Source: Streptomyces sp. NRRL S-87 (GTDB lineage: Bacteria; Actinomycetota; Actinomycetes; Streptomycetales; Streptomycetaceae). Taken from it: a stretch of 49,786 nt of DNA. Below the pieces are notes generated by a model. It had not been told where the DNA came from. It searched no databases and saw only the letters and a program-made list of their open reading frames with translations. This document shows, in pieces, positions 36,201 through 44,038 of the stretch. The position numbers were made by a program, and so were the translations under genes. The stretch covers positions 1 to 49,786 of the forward strand of contig NZ_JOGB01000050.1 of assembly GCF_000719335.1 (NCBI RefSeq), read 5' to 3'. How positions within the stretch are numbered: position 1 is the first letter of the stretch; each line of letters starts with the position of its first letter.

Positions 36201-36293
36201 CGCCCCCCAAAGTGTCCGATCACTCCCCAGCGCCGTACGTTCGCGGCGCAGCCCCTTGGCGGACGATACACCAGTTTCGTCACTCAGGGACAT
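33255..36293 (-). CDS. Membrane PAS-GGDEF-EAL protein; active-type cyclase, eroded EAL
   Basis: 1012 residues. The N-terminal half has about ten membrane helices (about 75-405), then a PAS domain (about 411-523), GGDEF (about 535-695) and EAL (about 713-968). The cyclase signature RLGGDEFAAL is intact and the inhibitory RxxD site (RAGD) precedes it by the usual five residues, so c-di-GMP synthesis with product inhibition is expected. In the EAL domain the EAL motif reads AQARW, the substrate Asn position reads Arg (TVRIS), and DDFGTG reads DGFGSG, so phosphodiesterase activity is doubtful. ATG at 36293 is chosen; a GTG 17 codons upstream is possible but codon use there is non-coding. It resembles Streptomyces Cdg proteins. 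Its 3' end overlaps the ilvB promoter region. Confidence 0.88.
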   Translation of the reverse strand: MSLSDETGVSSAKGLRRERTALGSDRTLWGATGDARPMDERSAHTETGHAGAGAPVSAPGALLAQPPPVSGGGRGLAAQLLLAVICGGYAVGAALGWGSEELALVMGDFGLSAAALLAAVSCYNYARSNPSRERPAWLLFAFSSLMAACGNAVWGWYEVVLEREVPSPSVADFCFLCFAPPAIVGLLVLAKRPVTRAGWVCLALDSWLIGGSLLTLSWSLALAHTAQSATSEGSGSVPRAALSLAYPLLDIALVSMVLVLHFRRSAANRSAVNTAIAALALTVLSDALFTSPLLHARYRSGELLDAGWFAGSLLLAYAPWGARRLLHGDEDDGPPRGPRPHSRPITGSLPALTPYLAAAVCTLGILYNVVDGRRVDRVVVFTGCTVVLALVVRQGIMLLDNIALTQELAQKENHFRSLVQGSSDVIMIAAPTGILRYVSPAAAGVYGREAEELVGSELSALIHPDDLGRVVHEVRRFLAAPPAEEPTTRIECRFKSGSGEWLNVESTVNRHQGGLILNSRDVTERVRLQAQLQHSAEHDPLTDLPNRALFTRRVRQALTGRRAGDHSSAVLFIDLDGFKAVNDSIGHQAGDELLIEAARRLHESVRAGDTAARLGGDEFAALILGDGSRDRSAREYQVHEIAERLRATLSQPYRIAGSEVRVAASIGVAFADPGISPSDLMRNADLAMYRAKAGGKDRVELYAPQMEAEVVGRAEVAGRLRTALHDGEFVLLHQPVVSLATGTVTAVAAQARWRSAQGFLFTPAEFLRVAESADPHGGPEPGRTAELGRWLLEEAVEQAAERHRAGHGTPVTVRISAHRLLDRSLPPTGTVEALLTRHGLPSGALVIELADSDPRVAFDELERRLAGLRRLGVRIALDGFGSGYAAIGALRRLPVDVLKLDRGLVEGVVESARLHKITAGLLRIANDLGMESVAEGVDLPEQVLALRAMGCTHGLGMAFSGPLDEYRLRRSLVRGTFPVPGGAALPALAGRSLSVPRGLRRGSNSETSIPPT

Positions 36294-36386
36294 AGCACCT
36301 ATACGCTGTGTTACTACTGTCGGAGTTGTGGACACCCTGTGCACTCGAACCGCTCCGGAGCGTACAGAATCGGGCTCATTCGGTGA

Positions 36387-37325
36387 TCATTCGGTGACCA
36401 GTACGACGTTCTCCAAGGTCTCTCCGGTGACGAAGCGGGTGAGCTGGGCGGCCAGCAGCCGCTTGGCCCGTGGCTTGAAAGCGGAGGTGCTGCCCCCCAC
36501 ATGGGGCGTGATCAGGACGTGGGGAGCGTGCCACAGCGGGTGCCCGGCGGGCAGCGGTTCCGGGTCGGTGACGTCGAGCGCCGCGCGCAGCCGGCCCGAC
36601 TCCAGCTCGGCGAGCAGGGCCTTGGTGTCGACGACCGGGCCGCGGGCGACGTTGACCAGCAGCGCCCCGTCCTTCATGCGCCCGAGGAACTCGGCCCCGG
36701 CCAGCCCCTTGGTGTCGGGCGTGAGCGGGGTCGACAGGATCACCACGTCCGCCTGCGGCAGCAGCGCGGGCAGGTCGGCGAGCGCGTGCACGGGCCCCCG
36801 GGCCGCGGTGCGGGCGCTCCGGGCGACCCGGACGACCTCCGCGCACTCGAAGGGGGCCAGCCGGTCCTCGATGGCGGCGCCGATCGAGCCGTACCCCACG
36901 ATCAGTACGGACTTGTCGGCGAGCGCGGGGTAGAAGCCGGCCCGCCACTCCTCGCGGTCCTGGCCCCGCACGAACCCCGGCAGGTCCCGCAGCGAGGCCA
37001 GGACCAGCGCCAGGGTCAGCTCGGCGGTGCTGGCCTCGTGGACGCCGCGCGCGTTGCACAGCCGTACGCCGGACCCCAGGTCGGGCAGGCCGGGCTCGAC
37101 GTGGTCTATCCCCGCGGACAGGGTCTGCACGACCCGGACCGAGGACATGGCGGGCAGCGGCCGGCAGGCGACCTCGGCGCCCTTCATGTACGGCACCACG
37201 TAGAAGGCGCAGTCGGCCGGATCGGCCGGGTACTCCGGCCCGCCGTCCCAGAAGCGGTACTCCGGGCCCTCGGGCAGGCCCGGGACCTCCTCGGGACGGA
37301 ACGGCAGCCACACGTCAGTAGTCAT
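36387..37325 (-). CDS. D-2-hydroxyacid dehydrogenase family protein
   Basis: 312 residues. NAD(P)-binding VLIVGYGSIGAAIEDRL (about 142-158), catalytic Arg in NVARGPVVDTKALL, Glu in DVTDPEPLPAGHPLW and His in ITPHVGGSTSAF. It reduces a 2-oxo acid to a D-2-hydroxy acid or the reverse (glyoxylate/hydroxypyruvate reductase and related). It is shorter than SerA and lacks regulatory domains. ATG at 37325 with TAGCCT (37338-37333) exactly 7 nt upstream, so probably leaderless. It is divergent from the aldo/keto reductase and 93 nt upstream of the GGDEF gene. Substrate unknown. Confidence 0.87.
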   Translation of the reverse strand: MTTDVWLPFRPEEVPGLPEGPEYRFWDGGPEYPADPADCAFYVVPYMKGAEVACRPLPAMSSVRVVQTLSAGIDHVEPGLPDLGSGVRLCNARGVHEASTAELTLALVLASLRDLPGFVRGQDREEWRAGFYPALADKSVLIVGYGSIGAAIEDRLAPFECAEVVRVARSARTAARGPVHALADLPALLPQADVVILSTPLTPDTKGLAGAEFLGRMKDGALLVNVARGPVVDTKALLAELESGRLRAALDVTDPEPLPAGHPLWHAPHVLITPHVGGSTSAFKPRAKRLLAAQLTRFVTGETLENVVLVTE

Positions 37326-37332
37326 GACCAGG

Positions 37333-37338
37333 AGGCTA
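37333..37338 (-). promoter_or_regulatory. -10 element TAGCCT of leaderless dehydrogenase mRNA
   Basis: It ends exactly 7 nt before the ATG at 37325, with no Shine-Dalgarno sequence. The -35 is weak. Confidence 0.5.
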
Positions 37339-37402
37339 TGCGAACCGGCCACATGATCAGCGGATAGCTTTGGGTGGCGGTCACGGGGAGGGGTACGAGC
37401 AG

Positions 37403-38446
37403 GTGGAGCGCAGGACGTTGGGGGCGGCGGCGCTGGAGGCGGGTGCCATCGGCCTCGGGTGCATGCCGATGAGCTGGGGCTACTCGGCATCGCGCCGGCA
37501 CGGGGAGGGTTCGCTGCGCACGGTGCACGCGGCGCTCGACGAGGGGGCGAACCTGCTGGACACGGCCGACATGTACGGGCCGTTCACGAACGAGCTCCTG
37601 CTGGGGCGGGTCCTCAAGGAGCGGCGCGCCGAGGCGTTCGTGTCGACCAAGTGCGGTCTCCAGGTGGGCGACCAGCACGTCGTGGTCAACGGACGGCCCG
37701 AGTACGTGCGCCGGGCCTGCGACGCGTCGCTGCGCCGGCTCCAGAGCGACGTCATCGACCTGTACCAGCTGCACCGGGCCGACCCGGACGTGCCGGTGGA
37801 GGAGACCTGGGGCGCGCTGGCCGGGCTGGTGTCCGCGGGGAAGGTGCGGGCGCTGGGCTTCTGTGCGGTGGACGCGCGGCCGCGGGAGACCCCGCGGGGC
37901 GCCGGGCGGGCCGGACGGGGTCCGGGGCGGCGCCCCGCGGGTGCGGCCCGTTACGCAGAGACGATTCACCAACTGGAGCGGGTCCAGCAGGTGTTCCCGG
38001 TCGGCGCGGTGCAGGCGGAGCTGTCCGTGTGGGCTCCCGAGGCGCTGGAGACGCTGCTGCCGTGGTGCGCGGCGCGCGGGGTGGGCCTGCTGGCGGCGCG
38101 GCCGCTGGGCAGCGGGTTCCTGACCGGGACGCTGACGCCGGGGCAGGGCTTCGAGCGCGAGGACGTACGGGCCCGGCACCCGCGGTTCACCGCGGAGGCG
38201 ATGGCCGCGAACCAGCCGCTGGTGGCGGGGCTGCGGCGGGTGGCCCGGCGGCACGGACCGGAGGTGACCGCGGCGCAGGTGGCGCTGGCCTGGGTGCTGG
38301 CGCAGGGGCCGCACGTGGTTCCCGTACCGGGGGCGAAGCAGGCGCGGTGGGCGGTGGAGAACGCCCGGGCGGCGCGGGTGCTGCTGACGGCGGCGGACCT
38401 GGTGGAGATCGCGGGGCTGCCGGGGCCGGTGGGATCGTGGGACTGA
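37403..38446 (+). CDS. Aldo/keto reductase
   Basis: 347 residues, NADPH-dependent (beta/alpha)8 reductase. It has GLGCMPMSWGY near the start, catalytic Asp/Tyr in LLDTADMYGPFTNELLLGRVL (Asp and Tyr four apart), the Lys in FVSTKCGLQ and His in DVIDLYQLHRADPDVPVEETWGAL. An unusual insertion, RPRETPRGAGRAGRGPGRRPAGAAR (about 155-180), replaces the usual short SN/SE-containing loop, so the domain reads FCAVD-insertion-YAETIHQLERV. GTG at 37403 is preferred because GGGGAGGGG precedes it; a TTG 11 codons upstream lacks a site. TAGCTT (37365-37370) is a likely -10. The lipoprotein gene follows after 86 nt. Confidence 0.85.
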   Translation: MERRTLGAAALEAGAIGLGCMPMSWGYSASRRHGEGSLRTVHAALDEGANLLDTADMYGPFTNELLLGRVLKERRAEAFVSTKCGLQVGDQHVVVNGRPEYVRRACDASLRRLQSDVIDLYQLHRADPDVPVEETWGALAGLVSAGKVRALGFCAVDARPRETPRGAGRAGRGPGRRPAGAARYAETIHQLERVQQVFPVGAVQAELSVWAPEALETLLPWCAARGVGLLAARPLGSGFLTGTLTPGQGFEREDVRARHPRFTAEAMAANQPLVAGLRRVARRHGPEVTAAQVALAWVLAQGPHVVPVPGAKQARWAVENARAARVLLTAADLVEIAGLPGPVGSWD

Positions 38447-38532
38447 GGTGTTCTCCGAGGTGGCGGGGATGGTCCGGAGTGGTCCGGATGTTCGAGGTGT
38501 ACGGGCGGCGGCACGGGGGAAGTGAGCGAGCC

Positions 38533-39714
38533 ATGCGCAGAGGAGTGCGGGGCGTTCTGAGGGCGGGGGCGCCGGCCGTGTGCGCGGCCCTCCTCGCGGC
38601 GGGCTGTACGGGTGCGGGGGGCGGCGGCGCCGGGGTCGCGACCCCGGCGGAGCGGTCCGCGACGGCCGTGCCGTCCCCGCCGAAGCCCTCGGCGTCCGCC
38701 ACCGCACCCGCGGTGGCCGCCAAGGGCTCGGTGACGACGGGCCGGACCGTGGCCACCGAGCTGAAGACCCCCTGGGGGGTGGCCCCGCTGCCCGGCGGCG
38801 ACCTGCTGGTGGGCTCGCGCGACGACGGCACGATCACGCGGGTGGACGGGCGGAGCGGCCGGCTCACCCCCGTCGGGGAGGTCTCCGGGGTCGAACCCGG
38901 CGGCGAGGGCGGCCTGTTGGGCCTGGCCCTCTCCCCCGACTTCGCCGCGGACCACCTGGTGTACGCGTACTTCACCACCGCGTCGGACAACCGCATCGCC
39001 CGCCTGATCTACGACGAGCGGCGCCCGTCCGGGCAGCAGCTCGGTGCCCCCGACACCATCCTCAGGGGCATCCCGAAGGGACTGATCCACAACGGCGGGC
39101 GGATCGCGTTCGGCCCCGACCGGATGCTGTACGCCGGCACGGGTGAGACCGGCAACGGGGACCTGGCCCAGGACAAGGCGTCGCTGGGCGGCAAGATCCT
39201 GCGGATGACCCCGGACGGCGAGCCGGTCCACGGCAACCCCGAGGCGGACTCGGTGGTGTACTCGTACGGGCACCGCAACGTGCAGGGCCTCGCCTGGGAC
39301 GCCGAGCACCGGCTCTGGGCGGCGGAGTTCGGGCAGAACCGGTACGACGAACTGAACCTGATCGAGCCCGGCCGGAACTACGGCTGGCCGGTCGTCGAGG
39401 GCCGGGCCGGCCGCCCCGGGTACCGCGACCCGGTGGCCCAGTGGACCACCGAGGAGGCCTCCCCCAGCGGCATCGCGTACGCGCAGGGGGCGATCTGGAT
39501 GGCCGGGCTCCGCGGCCAGCGGCTGTGGCGCGTCCCGCTCGACGGCGCCCGCGCGGCCGCCGCCCCCCAGGCCTTCCTGGAGCGCCGGTTCGGCCGCCTG
39601 CGCACGGTCCTCGCCACCGGCCCGGACGGACTGCTGCTCAGCACCAGCAACACCGACGGGCGCGGATCGCCGCGCCCGGGCGACGACCGGATCGTGGAAC
39701 TGACGGTGCGCTGA
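38533..39714 (+). CDS. Lipoprotein, PQQ-dependent glucose/sorbosone dehydrogenase-like beta-propeller
   Basis: 393 residues. The signal peptide ends in the lipobox LLAAGC (Cys at about 24), followed by a Pro/Ser/Thr-rich spacer to about 70. The GSDH-type six-bladed propeller then has LKTPWGVAPLPGGDLLVGSRDDGTI, GEGGLLGLALSPDFAADHLVYAYFT, NGGRIAFGPDRMLYAGTGE, YSYGHRNVQGLAWD and AEFGQNRYDELNLIEPGRNYGWP, all hallmarks of soluble glucose dehydrogenase family proteins. Whether PQQ is bound, and which sugar is oxidised, cannot be decided. ATG at 38533. Same strand as the aldo/keto reductase. The 35-nt gap to the LAL gene shows no clear terminator. Confidence 0.87.
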   Translation: MRRGVRGVLRAGAPAVCAALLAAGCTGAGGGGAGVATPAERSATAVPSPPKPSASATAPAVAAKGSVTTGRTVATELKTPWGVAPLPGGDLLVGSRDDGTITRVDGRSGRLTPVGEVSGVEPGGEGGLLGLALSPDFAADHLVYAYFTTASDNRIARLIYDERRPSGQQLGAPDTILRGIPKGLIHNGGRIAFGPDRMLYAGTGETGNGDLAQDKASLGGKILRMTPDGEPVHGNPEADSVVYSYGHRNVQGLAWDAEHRLWAAEFGQNRYDELNLIEPGRNYGWPVVEGRAGRPGYRDPVAQWTTEEASPSGIAYAQGAIWMAGLRGQRLWRVPLDGARAAAAPQAFLERRFGRLRTVLATGPDGLLLSTSNTDGRGSPRPGDDRIVELTVR

Positions 39715-39749
39715 CGGACCTCGCGGAACCCCCGACGCCGCCCGCTCGC

Positions 39750-42700
39750 TCAGGCGGCCTCCGGCGTGAACAGCCGCAGCCGGTGGGCGAGGGCGGCGGC
39801 CTCGCCCCGGCCGGCCACGCCCAGCTTGGCCAGGATGTTCGAGACGTGCACGCTCGCCGTCTTCGGCGAGATGAAGAGTTCCTCCGCGATCTGCCGGTTG
39901 GTGCGCCCGGCCGCGACCAGCCGCAGCACGTCCCGCTCGCGGCTGGTCAGCCCCAGCGCCTCCGCCGGGTCCTCCTCCGGATCCGCGTCGGCCCGTACGA
40001 CCTGCGGGTCCTCGGCGCCGGTGAGCGGCAGCCGGGCCCGGCGGGCGAGCAGCTCCAGTTCCTCGCGCAGCCGCCGGCAGCCCAGGCGCCCGGCGGTGTC
40101 CAGCGCGTCGCGCAGCAGCGCGGCCGCCACGTCCCGGTCGCCGCCGGCCGCCAGCAGGGCCTCGGCGAGCCGGTGGCGCACCCTGGCCAGCAGGTACGGG
40201 CGGCTCAGCGGCCGGACGGCCGCCTCGACCTCCGCCCAGTCGGAGAGCGCGTCCCGGCCCTCGGCGCGCAGCAGTTCGGCCCGTACGTAGGCGGCGTGCG
40301 CGACCCACAGGGGCACGGGCGTGGCGAGGGCCCTGGCCTGCTTGCGGATCGCGTCGAGGGCGGCGGCCCGGCCGGCGTCGGCAGAGGGCAGGCCCCGCGC
40401 GTCGGCCTCGCCGGTGGCGGCGGCCAGCAGCATCGGCCAGGCGTAGCGGTGGTTGCCGGGCGGGATGCCCTGGGCGATCGACTCCGCGAGGGTGGCCCGT
40501 ACCTCCTGGATCCGGCCTTCGGCCGCCGCGATGCCGATGGCCATCCGGTCCAGCGGGATGCGGTGCTGGGGCTGGCTGTCGTGGGTGCCGAAGTGGGCGC
40601 GGGCGGCGGCGAGCTGGGCGGCGGCCTCGCCGAGGGCGCCGCGGGCCAGCGCCAGGTGGGAGAGCTGGAGCGCGCCGGCGCCGCGCGGCTTGCCGGTCTG
40701 GGCCACCTCGAGCGCGCGCCGGGCGTGGTCGGCGCACTCCTCCCAACGGCCGAGGCTGTAGAGGGAGTCGGCCTTGTTGCCGCACACCCAGGCCTCGCTG
40801 TCGAGGAGCCGGTACCGGCGGACCAGGGCGATGCCCTCGTCGGCCAGGGCCACGGCGTCCTCGGAGCGGCCGTTGTTCTCCAGCTGGGAGGAGAGGTTGA
40901 TGTGGGCGCGGCCCAGGATGGCGGCCAGGCCGAGGGCCACCGCCCGGTCCTTGACCTCCTCCATGACGGCGAGGCCCCCGTCGATGTCGCCGGCGTCGGA
41001 CATCAGGCTGCCCAGGGTGAGCCGGGCGTTGAGCTCGACGTCCTCGGCGCCGACCAGCCTGGCCACCTCGACGGCCCGTTCGGCGGTGGCGAGGTTGTCC
41101 GGGCCGGGATCGTGCAGCATGCCCCAGGACGCGGCGTGCGTGAGCACCTCGGCGTGCACCTGGGACGGCGGCAGGCCGCGCACCAGCTCCTGGGCGGTAC
41201 CGAGTTCGGCCCAGCCGTCGCCGCGGCCCAGGCTGGAGATCAGCCGCGAGCGCTCGGTCCAGAACCAGGCGGCGCGCAGCGGGTCGTGGTCGTCCTCCAG
41301 GGTGCGCAGGGCCGTCTTGGTGAGCTTCAGGGCGCGTTCGCGCTCGCCGCCGTACCGGGCCGCGACGGTGGCCTCGGCCATCAGGTCCAGCCACTGGAGC
41401 GGAGCGGTGGCCGGGTCGCATCCGCAGGGCGGGTAGACGTCGGTGTAGTCGGCGGGGCGCAGGGCGTCGCGCACCTCGCGGGGGGTGTCCTCCCACAGGT
41501 CGACGGCCCGTTCCAGGAGCCGCAGCTGCTCGGCGTAGGCGTACCGGCGGCGGGCCGCGACGGAGGCGTCCAGAGCGGCGGGCAGGGCCTTGGCCGGGTC
41601 GTGGGCGGCGTACCAGTAGCTGGCCAGGCGGATCACCCGCTCCTCGGCGCGCACCAGGGTGTCGTCTGCTTCCAGCGCCTCGGCGTAGCGGCGGTTGACG
41701 CGGGAGCGCTCGCCCGGCAGCAGGTCGTCGCCGACGGCCTCGCGGACGAGGGAGTGGCGGAACCGGTAGCCGTCCCCCTCGGGCGTGGCGAGCAGGACGT
41801 TGGCGGTGACGGCGGCGCGCAGGGCTTCGAGCAGCTCGTCCTCGGAGAGTCCGGCGACGGCGGCGAGCAGCGGGTACTCGACGGTGGAGCCGCCCTCGGC
41901 GACCAGCCGGACCACCCGCTGGGCGGTCTCCGGGAGCACCTCGACCCGGACGAGGAGGAGGTCGCGCAGGGATTCGGTGAGGCCGGGCGGGCAGCTGCCG
42001 CCGCCCCCGCAGGCGGCGAGCTCCTCGACGAAGAAGGCGTTGCCGTCGGAGCGGGCGAAGACGTCGTCGACGAAGCGCTCGTCGGGCTCGGAGGCCAGGA
42101 TGCCGGCGAGCTGGCGGCGTACCTCGGCGCGGGTGAAGCGGGCCAGTTCCAGGCGGCGTACGGTGCGCAGCCGGTCGAGCTCGGCGAGCAGCGGCCGCAG
42201 CGGGTGGCGGCGGTGGACGTCGTCGGCGCGGTAGGTGGCGACGAGGGCGAGACGGCCGCGGGCCAGGGTGCGGAAGAGGTACGCGAGCAGGTGGCGGGTG
42301 GAGGCGTCGGCCCAGTGCAGGTCCTCCAGGACGAGCACGACGGTGCGGTCGGCGGCCAGCCGCTCCAGCAGGCGGGCGGTGAGCTCGAAGAGGCGGGCGG
42401 TGCTCTCCTCGTCGTGCGGGCCGCGGGAGGTCTCGCCCAACTCGGGCAGGATGCGGGCGAGTTCGGACTCCTGACCGCCGGCCGCGGCGGCGAGCTGCTC
42501 GGGCAGGCGGCGGTGCAGGGAGCGCAGAGCGGTGGAGAAGGGGGCGAAGGGCAGGCCCTCCGCGCCGATCTCCACACAGCCGCCGACGGCCACCACGGCG
42601 CCCTGCCGGGTGGCCTCGGCTATGAACTCCTCGGTGAGGCGGGTCTTGCCCACCCCGGCCTCACCGCCAATGAGCAGGGCCTGCGGTTCGTGCGTGGCCG

Positions 42701-42839
42701 CGCGGTCGAGTGCGTCGGTGAGGACGGCCAGTTCGTCGGCTCGGCCGACGAACACCGGGCTGACGGATCTGGTTTCCACGTCGCCGAGCATCGCACAGAG
42801 ATCGACTGCGGCGGCACTGGGTTTCACCGGGCTTCTCAC
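39750..42839 (-). CDS. Large ATP-binding LuxR (LAL) family regulator
   Basis: 1029 residues. An N-terminal AAA ATPase has Walker A GGEAGVGKT (58-66) and Walker B-like VVLVLEDLHWADAS. A long TPR-like helical middle (about 440-940) follows, and a LuxR HTH closes the protein: LTSRERDVLRLVAAGRTNRQIAEELFISPKTASVHVSNILAKLGV (about 963-1007). The mechanism is assumed to be ligand- and ATP-driven oligomerisation, as in MalT. GTG at 42839 with GGAGGCGGGAG upstream; other starts (GTG four codons in, ATG at residue 17) are possible. The 54-residue protein gene lies 101 nt upstream. Targets unknown; many LALs govern secondary metabolism or sugar uptake. Confidence 0.93.
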   Translation of the reverse strand: MRSPVKPSAAAVDLCAMLGDVETRSVSPVFVGRADELAVLTDALDRAATHEPQALLIGGEAGVGKTRLTEEFIAEATRQGAVVAVGGCVEIGAEGLPFAPFSTALRSLHRRLPEQLAAAAGGQESELARILPELGETSRGPHDEESTARLFELTARLLERLAADRTVVLVLEDLHWADASTRHLLAYLFRTLARGRLALVATYRADDVHRRHPLRPLLAELDRLRTVRRLELARFTRAEVRRQLAGILASEPDERFVDDVFARSDGNAFFVEELAACGGGGSCPPGLTESLRDLLLVRVEVLPETAQRVVRLVAEGGSTVEYPLLAAVAGLSEDELLEALRAAVTANVLLATPEGDGYRFRHSLVREAVGDDLLPGERSRVNRRYAEALEADDTLVRAEERVIRLASYWYAAHDPAKALPAALDASVAARRRYAYAEQLRLLERAVDLWEDTPREVRDALRPADYTDVYPPCGCDPATAPLQWLDLMAEATVAARYGGERERALKLTKTALRTLEDDHDPLRAAWFWTERSRLISSLGRGDGWAELGTAQELVRGLPPSQVHAEVLTHAASWGMLHDPGPDNLATAERAVEVARLVGAEDVELNARLTLGSLMSDAGDIDGGLAVMEEVKDRAVALGLAAILGRAHINLSSQLENNGRSEDAVALADEGIALVRRYRLLDSEAWVCGNKADSLYSLGRWEECADHARRALEVAQTGKPRGAGALQLSHLALARGALGEAAAQLAAARAHFGTHDSQPQHRIPLDRMAIGIAAAEGRIQEVRATLAESIAQGIPPGNHRYAWPMLLAAATGEADARGLPSADAGRAAALDAIRKQARALATPVPLWVAHAAYVRAELLRAEGRDALSDWAEVEAAVRPLSRPYLLARVRHRLAEALLAAGGDRDVAAALLRDALDTAGRLGCRRLREELELLARRARLPLTGAEDPQVVRADADPEEDPAEALGLTSRERDVLRLVAAGRTNRQIAEELFISPKTASVHVSNILAKLGVAGRGEAAALAHRLRLFTPEAA

Positions 42840-42940
42840 GGAACTCCCGCCTCCGGGACGAGGGGTGGCGGGCCCGCCTCAGGGGTGTCGGGGCGGGACC
42901 GCACGTGCGGGTCGGAAGGGGAGCGCAGGCCCGGCCGCGC

Positions 42941-43105
42941 CTACGCGGCGCGGGTGAAGCGCTCGCGGGCGGCGCGCCGGTCGGTGCCCTGGCCCGTGCC
43001 CTCGGTGGCGGCCGCGGCCCGCTGCGCCTGGCGCACGCGGCGGTAGGCCTCGGCCTGGCGGATGAGCTCGGCGTTGCGCATGGTGGCGATCTCGTACTCG
43101 AACAT
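42941..43105 (-). CDS. Small helical protein of 54 residues, unknown function
   Basis: AGAGGAG precedes the ATG at 43105 at good spacing, codon third positions are strongly GC, and the translation begins MFEYEIATMRNAELIRQAEAYRRVRQAQ, a probable long amphipathic helix, then an Ala/Gly-Thr stretch and a basic end (DRRAARERFTRAA). Similar short MFEYEI-type proteins occur in Streptomyces from my recollection, function unknown. It is upstream of the LAL regulator gene and in the same direction. Confidence 0.7.
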   Translation of the reverse strand: MFEYEIATMRNAELIRQAEAYRRVRQAQRAAAATEGTGQGTDRRAARERFTRAA

Positions 43106-43456
43106 CTTCGTCTTCTCCTCTGACCGGCCCGCCCCGTTGGGCGGACACTCGCCGTGTTGCGGTCACTTCGTTTCGATGTGCCTCAAGCTTCGCGTGCCAG
43201 GGGGTGCTGCCACATCGGGCGACTTCCGCATCTGCGCGGGACCGGGGGCCTTAGACGGGAGCCCTACGCCGCGGTTCGGCCCTGAGTCCCGGCCCCGGTC
43301 TAAGGCGGGGCGGGGCGTCGGGTAAGGCGGGTCGGGCACCTTCAGCGCCCGGCCGGGGTCCCGGGGCGGGCGGCGTCCCGGGACCGGCCCGGCGTGCGGG
43401 GGCAGTGCGGGAGGAGCAGGGTGGAGGTATCCCACCCCAGCCGACCGGAGGTAGCC
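43106..43456. other. 351-nt intergenic region with a distant 9-bp inverted repeat
   Basis: No gene seen. GCCTTAGAC (43248-43256) and GTCTAAGGC (43298-43306) are perfect inverted arms 41 bp apart. A related GGGTAAGGCGGG lies shortly after (about 43319-43330). The rest is GC-rich and should contain the divergent promoters of the small protein and DUF3887-like genes; none is convincing. Confidence 0.5.
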
Positions 43457-43951
43457 GTGGTTGCGACGCCGGACCGAGACCGCACTGCCGGCAGGGGGCC
43501 CCGGGCGGCCCCGAGGGCCGCCGCTCTGACGCTGGCCGTCTGCGCACTGGTGTCGGCGGGCGGTACGGGGGTGGCGGCCGAGGCCCGCCCGGCCGCCGTG
43601 GCTGCGGGCCCGGCGGCGGTCGCGGCCGACACCCGGTTCGACCGGATCGCCGTACAGGCCCTCGACGACATCGTGGCGGGCGACTTCGTCGCGGCCTCGG
43701 CCCGCTTCTCCCCGACGATGCGCCGGGCCCTGCCCCCGGAGGCACTCGCGAGGGCCTGGCAGACCTGCCAGGACGTCTTCGGGGACTACCGGTCGCACGG
43801 GGATCCGTCGGACGTCACGGTCGGCGCGCTCACTGCGGTCGACATCCCGATGACGATGTCGCAGCAGTCCGCCGCCCTCCGGTTCGTCTTCCAGCAGGAC
43901 GGAAGCGTGGCCGGTCTGTGGTGCCTGGCGCCGAACACCCCGGTCACGTAG
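43457..43951 (+). CDS. Secreted protein with DUF3887-like domain
   Basis: 164 residues. A basic N-terminus and hydrophobic ALTLAVCALVSAGGTGVAAEA (about 25-45) give a signal peptide. The mature part, FDRIAVQALDDIVAGDFVAASARFSPTMRRALPPEALARAWQTC and LRFVFQQDGSVAGLWCLAP, resembles DUF3887, a small cystatin/NTF2-like domain found alone or in front of hydrolases. Two Cys (WQTCQD, LWCLAP) could form a disulfide. GTG at 43457 follows GGAGG with 5-nt spacing. Monocistronic. Function unknown. Confidence 0.75.
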   Translation: MVATPDRDRTAGRGPRAAPRAAALTLAVCALVSAGGTGVAAEARPAAVAAGPAAVAADTRFDRIAVQALDDIVAGDFVAASARFSPTMRRALPPEALARAWQTCQDVFGDYRSHGDPSDVTVGALTAVDIPMTMSQQSAALRFVFQQDGSVAGLWCLAPNTPVT

Positions 43952-43989
43952 CCGCGCCCACGGGTGGGCGGGCCTGCCGCGAGCCGGCG

Positions 43990-44026
43990 GGCCGGACGCG
44001 GCGGGCTCCCGTGCGCCGCGCCGGCC
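43990..44026. terminator. Bidirectional terminator between DUF3887-like and GNAT genes
   Basis: GGCCGG-A-CGCGGCG pairs with CGCCGCG-CCGGCC, 13 bp with one bulged A and a 10-nt loop, between convergent genes. Confidence 0.6.
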
Positions 44027-44038
44027 GTCGGGCGGGTG

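Noticed and set aside
36300..36330. BldD-type site upstream of the GGDEF gene
   Set aside because: TTAC and GT half-motifs are present but the spacing is one base short and the right half lacks the expected pattern.
36294..36344. GTG start 17 codons earlier for the GGDEF protein
   Set aside because: A GGAG is upstream, but third codon positions in this stretch are AT-rich and look non-coding.
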